Assembly (NCBI GenBank): GCA_948146395.1 | Contig: OX411544.1 | Location: 53,707,933 to 53,771,932, forward strand | Length of the DNA: 64,000 bases | Source of the DNA: Fragum whitleyi | Lineage: Eukaryota; Mollusca; Bivalvia; Cardiida; Cardiidae | Direction of reading: 5' to 3' | In this document: in pieces, positions 57,985-64,000 of the stretch | Layout: each line of letters starts with the position of its first letter | Numbering within the stretch: the stretch's first letter is position 1 | Notes under the pieces: model-generated | What the model saw: the letters and a program-made list of their open reading frames with translations, nothing else | Databases searched by the model: none | What the model was told of the DNA's origin: nothing | Position numbers and translations under genes: made by a program

Positions 57985-58760
57985 CAGTGACATTTTGACC
58001 TTGAACTTGACCTTTATGGACTTAGAAAAACTTTAACTTTAATTTTAAACCAAAAAAGTTTAACCTTGCTTATATTTTCTGAATGCTTTACCTAGTATGT
58101 CGTTCCTTCATACACACACTCACTAGGTGACATGCTTCACCAGAGACCAAGCTCCTTGACATTTTGACCTCAATCTTGAGCTTTTATGGACTTAAAAAAA
58201 ACTTTAACTAAAAACTTTAACTAAAAAACTTTAACCTTGCTTATATTTTCTGAATGCTTTACCTTGTACATTGTTCCTACATACACACACTCACTAGGTG
58301 ACATGCTTCACCAGAGACCAAGCTCCTCGACATTTTGACCTCAATCTTGAGCTTTTATGGACTTAAAAAACTTTAACCAAATACTATGACCAAAAAACTT
58401 TAACCTTGCTTATATTTTCTGAATGCTTTACCTAGTATGTCGTTCCTTCATACACACACTCACTAGGTGACATGCTTCACCAGAGACCAAGCTCCTTGAC
58501 ATTTTGACCTCAATCTTGAGCTTTTATGGTCTTAGAAAAACTTTAACCAAACCCTTAAACCAAATACTGTAACCAAAAAACTTAAACTTTAACCTTGCTT
58601 TTATTTTCTGAATATTTTACCCAGGGACATCATTCTTTTGCATACACACTCACCAGATGATTGGCTTTCACCTTTTCACCAGTAACCAAGACCCTTGACA
58701 TATTGCCATTGACCGTTTTTGTACAAAATACTTTAACCTTGCTTATACCCTCTGAATGCT
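57985..58760 (+). repeat. ~170-bp tandem array
   Basis: Units step 171, 169 and ~199 bp as judged by cattttgacctcaatcttga. Four to five copies. Same family as 3090-4700. Confidence 0.9.
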
Positions 58761-58959
58761 TGAACTCTGATTGTTGGTCAAATGCTATTTGTCACAAGCA
58801 GCAGTTTAGGTGAGCTAGGTTGTCCCCTGACGACTCTTGTTCTGATTAAGTGATGCTTTATGATCAATAAGAATCTTGGATTATTTTATTATTTTTGAAG
58901 GTGGTTAGAAAATGAATGTCCTATTTATGAATATTCTGCTAATCAAAACATTAAGTAAT

Positions 58960-60860
58960 TATGCTCCCCTTCGATGAAGAGGGGGTATATTGCATTGCAC
59001 TAATGGCATAGGGTTGGTCTGGACTGTTTTTTGTCTGAAGTGATGTTAACCGATGAAAGGATTCATGTCGAAATTATAGCAAAGGAACCTGAAAAACTGA
59101 GTTTTTTTCTCGTAGGCTAAAGTATCTTTATTTTAGCCAACATCTTTTTTCTTCCTAGCAAGCATTGTCTACCTGTCAAACACATCATTCAGTTTTATTG
59201 TGGAGTTGTCCTTTATAATGCAAATTTATTTGGTAACATTGTAAGAGTTCAGCTGTTATATCAATTATTTCAAAACATTAGGGGATGAAAGTTATAAAAA
59301 TACTTTCATTTTGTTTTGGATGACTTGGATTAAGGTGATCATTAAACTAGAGAATTAATGAAGGAACCAGTGAAAATGTGTTTTTTTCTCTTATTCTGAT
59401 TTTGTATCATTATTTTTGTCAACATCTTCAATTCTTTGCATTGTCATGCATTGTCTAGCTATCAAGCTTTTAATACTCATCTATTGTGGAGACATTCATT
59501 ATCATTCCAAATTTTAGGTAACATGCCAAGAGTTAACATGTTTTATTTTCAAGATATCATTATTTTGGCCGACATATTTGTTTCTTCCTAGCATGCATTG
59601 TCTAGCTATCAAAAAACTAATTTTTATTAATTGTGGAGAGATTCCTTATAAATCTAAATTATAAGGTTTTATGGTAAAAGGTCAGATGCTTATATTGAAT
59701 GTTAATTAGATTGAAGGGCAATTTATAATATTCAGGTTGATGGTTATCACATCCGTTTGAATACAGATCATTAGGTTAAATGATAAGAATATTTTTATTG
59801 AACATCACAAAAAGGTTTAGGATTTCACAGAGTGAAAGGGATTAAACAACTCATTTTATTTTTTATGACTCTGTTTACTTCAGCAAATTGCAGGTTTGAT
59901 GAGGAAATTAAAAGCAATTAAGGAACTTGCAAAAAAGTGTGTTTTTTTCCTTTTTTGGCTTTAGTAACATTATTTTGGCCAGCATCTTCAATTACTTCCT
60001 AGTGTGCATTGTCTAGCTATCAAGTGGATTTAATTCTAATTTCATTGTGGCTACATAGATCCAGATTGTTAGGTAATATTGTAAGAGTTTAGAAATTTCT
60101 ATGGAACATCTCAAAGGTTTAGGAGGGTAGGGAATATAAAACTGATTAAACAACACACATTATATTTGTTTTGATTGATTTGGTTCAAGTCAGTAAATTA
60201 TAGGATTCATGTAGAAATTTAAAGGAAGGAGCCTGCAAAACTGATATTTTCTTACTCTTTGGCTTTAGTTTCATTATTTTGGCCAATTAACATCTTCAAT
60301 TCTTCCTAGCGGACATTGTCTAGCTATCAAGCATTATTCTCATTTAATGTGGAGACACCAATTATATAATTCAAATATATTAGATAATATTGCAAGATAT
60401 AGGTTTTTGCATCCAATATTTCAAAAACAATTAATTGTGGAAGGGGATTGAACGGATTAAACCACTTGCATTTATTTGGAACATGCTCCAAAATTTAAGG
60501 AAATCATGTGAAAATTGTCACATGAAAATCTGCATGATTTTTTTCCTCTTTGGCTTATATAATATTTTGGCCAACTTGTTCAATTTCTTCCTAGCATGCA
60601 TTGTCTTAAGCTAAACATAATATTCTCATTTACTCAGTGGTGACCATATTGTTTATTGTAAAATTTAAGTTCTTTATATCAAGTATCTCTAATAAGATTA
60701 AGGAATGTAGGGGATAAAATAGATAAAACAACTTTCATTTTGTTTTGGATGCCTTTGTTTAATCAAAAAATGTTTTATCTTTATTTGGCCAACATTTTAA
60801 TTCAATTCTTTCTTGATGCATTGTCTAGTTGTTATGCGCATTAATTATTTGCATTTTTTC
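58960..60860 (+). repeat. Long-unit degenerate tandem array
   Basis: The block ttcctagcatgcattgtctagctatcaa (in parts) occurs near 59155, 59446, 59590, 60000, 60305, 60590 and 60815. Between these lie shared blocks such as cattttgttttggatgactt and attattttggcca. Unit length is irregular, roughly 150-410 bp. Confidence 0.8.
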
Positions 60861-60972
60861 AAACACAGTTGCCTATTTTGAGGCGTCAGTACAAAACTAT
60901 TGAAAGTTCCTAAACACCGACTTCTTGATTTGTTTTGGTCTTGGTGCCATAAAAGTAATATTTCGATGGCCT

Positions 60973-61040
60973 AGCGTGAAACAGTTGTAACTGCCTATAT
61001 GCTTATAGGCAGTAACAACTGTTTCTTGCTGAGCCATCAG
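60973..61040. repeat. Hairpin repeat gtaactgcctat, complete
   Basis: gaaacagttgtaactgccta...taggcagtaacaactgtttc around a short loop. Relative of 8036-8112. Confidence 0.85.
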
Positions 61041-61315
61041 TTTGTTTTTTTTAATTTAGCAATATTATTTATATTGGTTTTTCAGTTATTGGTAGAAAAA
61101 AAACTCTAGCTAAAGAACATACTCAAATCATTTATTCATTTCCAATTTGAACCTATCTAAATACCACTATAGGACTTGCTAGGAATTCAAAACATGTCTG
61201 CAGTTGGCCACATGAACATTCTAACTAAGCTGTAGTTGTTAGAATTTTGTAGCCCACAGGGGACATGAACAGGGTTGAAAATTAAAATGAACTGAATTAA
61301 TTATAAGGTAATTTT

Positions 61316-62066
61316 TTTCACAAATCAAAACTGTTGTGAGAACATATTTATGTACATGTATATATAAACATGCTATGACAACAGTTTTGCTTTGACCTTT
61401 ATCAATTTTTTTCATGGGTATTTGTTGTTGTTGTCTTTTGACATTTTTATGGTTGAGCTAAGTAAGTAGCTTTCTGGTAAATGATGTGATTCACTGTACA
61501 GTGGCTTGGTAGGACACTGTACAATGACTTGGAGGAAAACAATTTTGGTGATGCTGCCTTGATGGTTGCTGGATGCTGCCTGGACTTGATTGATGATGGA
61601 TGTGCCTTGGAATAGATGGTTGATGGATTACTCCTTGACATGGTGGGTAGAATATTAAAATCAATTATTATGCTCCCTTCTAAAAAGAGGGGGTATATTG
61701 CTTTGCACCTGTAGGTTGGTCTGTCAGTCGGTCTGCCTGTAGACAGTAGATGTTTTACAAACAGCTCTAGCTTATATTTAATTTTCAGTTGTAATCTAAA
61801 TTAAGCATATTGAGAGAGATCAGTGCATTACTATTTTAAGTGCCTATATATATCAATAGCCAATTACAATGCTTTTGCACTGAACCCTCAATTGAACCTA
61901 TTTCAATACTGCTTATTTGTTAAGTATGTTTCAGCTAATATGATAATAATGGACAATTTTTCAACCTTAAAATTGCAAGTAATACAACTTATTTTTTAAA
62001 GTTCAAAACTGTTGTAAGAACATATAAAAATATATATATGCTCTTACAACAGTTTTGTTTTGACCT
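61316..62066. repeat. Two copies of aaactgttgt hairpin
   Basis: 61325-61398 and 61996-62066 both read caaaactgttgt(g/a)agaacata, a TA-rich loop, then acaacagttttg(c/t)tttgacc. The ~600 bp between them also holds similar flanks, so this may be an old segmental duplication. Confidence 0.75.
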
Positions 62067-62189
62067 ACATCAAAACTTTTCTTTATTTTTCTTTGTATGG
62101 GAATTTTTATGGTTAAAGATAGGCTGTAAAGCTCAGTAGGTAGCTTTCTGGTACAGGATGGAGTGTAACACTGTGGTTTGGTGTAGACC

Positions 62190-62350
62190 TATTAATATCA
62201 CATCAATATCCCTGTCGATTCTGCTTCCTGGGAATTTCACCAGTACTCCCACTGAATATTTGGGCCAAGGTAAGAACAAAGATCAGTAGCCACTTCTGGG
62301 AATCAAACTCTGGACCTCTTGATCAAGAAGCTTGAGCTTACCTCTCGACC
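62190..62350 (-). mobile_element. SINE family 2, diverged copy
   Basis: It matches 33728-33942 in minus sense: attctgcttcctgggaattt, caccagtactc, gggccaaggtaagaac and gaatcaaactctggacctct. Confidence 0.82.
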
Positions 62351-62680
62351 ATTGACATCGTGTTGCACTTTACTGCGGCTGGGTTGGTAGACAATTTGGT
62401 GTCTGATGATTGGATCATGGTTGATGGTAGAAGAAAAACTGCACTACATGGTTGACAGCCTGCACTTGGTAACGACTTCATCAACTTGATAATTGGTGGA
62501 CGGCAACTTGAAATGATGGTCACGTCACCTTGGTTTCCATGGCTACAAGACAAGGCATCAATGCTGATTGCTGACAGAAGACTACTGGAATGGATAACTG
62601 GCAGACAACACCCAGACCCTGACTTGATGGTTTATGGGCATGTCCACTGGAATTGATGGTTGGTAAATGTGTAAACCTAT

Positions 62681-62833
62681 TTAAGGTAGTGGACCTGTAA
62701 AAGTTCCGCAACATTTTGGATGTCATGAACTTTTAAGTGTTATCTTCAATTTTCATTAGGAAACCTAGGTCAATATTGTGAAAGATCATAAGCTCTGAAA
62801 TGTTGCAGAACTATTACGGGTCCACTACCTTAA
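62681..62833. mobile_element. TTAA foldback MITE, copy 5
   Basis: TTAA on both sides; ggtagtggacctgtaaaagt and the inverse acgggtccactacc. The centre has lost part of one arm. Confidence 0.88.
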
Positions 62834-63244
62834 GAGATGAAATGAATATTTTTTGCATTTTTGGAGGTATGAAACTAAAATCCAAATTACAGGACTGTAT
62901 GAATACCCAAAGCAGATGCATGAGTGAGTAGAATTTAGTTTCATACCTCCTTGAAATCAACAAACACTCTCTTCATATCTTAATATTTAATTTCATGAAA
63001 GGAAAACATAAAAAATTATCAGTAAAGAAATTTAGATGGACTTTACTTTGTTAATATTATTGCCCTATGCTTAAAAACTTGTTCAAATTTAAACGCTCTG
63101 CAGAAGCCATTTTTATACTCTGGTGAAGGTGGTCGTATATTGGTATCATAATCCCCGTCTGTCTGTGCATCAAATCTTGGACAAGTTCGAAATTGGGTCA
63201 ACTGGGGTCAAAAACTAGGTCACAGGGTCCAATCTTAGAAAACC

Positions 63245-63515
63245 ATAGCGCAGTTGGTTAGGCATAAGACTTCCAATCTGGAAGTCGTGGGTTCGATCCC
63301 CGGTGGCGGCAAATATCCTTTCCGACATTTGTCTTTCACCAATGGGTTGATAATCGTAAACCAATGTGAAATAGCAGTCGGAGGCTAGGAAAGGGTGTAA
63401 TGGTAGTACAGGTGAAAGAAATACCAGGAATCCATTGTTAGGTGCTCCGGCCGCCGCGATATAACTGAAATAATGTTGAAAGCGGCGTAAAACCCCATTC
63501 AATCAATCAACCAAT
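63245..63515 (+). mobile_element. SINE family 1, full copy with tRNA-like head
   Basis: Head: box A tagcgcagttggttaggc and box B gggttcgatccc. Body: caccaatgggttgataatcg and ataccaggaatccattgtta. Tail: gcggcgtaaaacc and an aatc repeat (aatcaatcaaccaatc). It resembles tRNA-derived bivalve SINEs such as the RUDI group, but the family name is from memory. Not a functional tRNA gene. Confidence 0.9.
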
Positions 63516-63689
63516 CTTAGAAAAACCTTGTCTGCACTCTAGAGGCCACATTTTTTGCCCAATCAACCTGAAATTTGGCCAGAATGATTGTCTTAACAAA
63601 ATGTTTTTAAACAAACACATCTTGTTTCTAAAATTAATTAATCCTTGAAGAAAGGTTCTTGATTCATTTGAAAGCCCTGTTTGTGGTAT

Positions 63690-63893
63690 TAAACCCTTGT
63701 CATGCTATTCAGGACATATTATGTTGTACAAAGATTTGACAGACTGTATAGACAAAGATCAGCCTGTTCAGATATGCAGTCTGATCAAAGCCATACTGCC
63801 TGCTTCTACTAAATAATTTGGGGAAAACATAAGCAAGAAAAGCCTTAAAATTGGCAATTTGTTTGAACAAAAGTTCAGTAGGATAAGGTTTAA
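63690..63893. mobile_element. TTAA MITE fragment (53525 family)
   Basis: It begins ttaaacccttgtcatgct and holds cagcctgttcagatatgcag and tctgatcaaagcc, matching 53525-53771. The right terminus is worn. Confidence 0.65.
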
Positions 63894-64000
63894 ATGTCAT
63901 TCAGTGATATGATATTGTTTTTACATAGAAATTCCAAGGCCTAGGTGATCTATGATGCATACAACTCTGTGAAGTCAAAGATTCCTGTAAACATTGACAG

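Noticed and set aside
63245..63316. Possible complete tRNA gene
   Set aside because: Box A and B are present, but it is joined to a SINE body and tail shared with 49689, so it is a SINE promoter, not a functional tRNA gene.

Overview
The window is animal nuclear DNA, most likely from a bivalve mollusc. Three things support this: a multi-exon gene with GT-AG introns of 0.3 to 4.9 kb, a single-exon rhodopsin-type receptor, and a dense AT-rich load of tRNA-derived SINEs, MITEs and minisatellites of the kind familiar from bivalve assemblies. The species cannot be named from the sequence. No rRNA gene, genuine tRNA gene, CRISPR array or bacterial-style operon was seen.

Layout. (1) Positions 1-21325 hold the 3' part of a plus-strand gene for a TPR-containing protein. 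Fourteen exons join in one unbroken frame of 766 codons plus stop; the 5' end is off the left edge. Its introns carry a 156-bp tandem array, paired 883-bp MITEs, an 800-bp hAT-like element placed exactly in a splice acceptor, a 165-bp tandem array, foldback MITEs and SINEs. (2) 21326-28400 has no gene and holds a 985-bp foldback element with TTAA ends and several SINE and MITE copies. (3) 28402-29772 (minus) is an intact 456-residue class A GPCR. (4) 29825-48950 is gene-poor. It holds a ~0.4-kb MITE family with repeated copies, two inverted ~0.9-kb TA-flanked MITEs, a second SINE family and a CpG-richer patch; one weak candidate exon lies at 42436. (5) 48975-50411 has a TATA-plus-initiator arrangement, a donor and a downstream acceptor/donor-bounded stretch, which together may be the 5' end of an unrecognised plus-strand gene. 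(6) 50900-60900 is a near-continuous run of tandem-repeat arrays with 19-bp to several-hundred-bp units. (7) 60900-64000 is mixed MITE and SINE sequence.

The two confident genes show no functional link. The most informative observations concern mobile elements: target-site duplications that can be read directly, nested insertions, and an insertion that duplicated the pyrimidine tract of a splice acceptor. No clearly new multi-gene system is visible.
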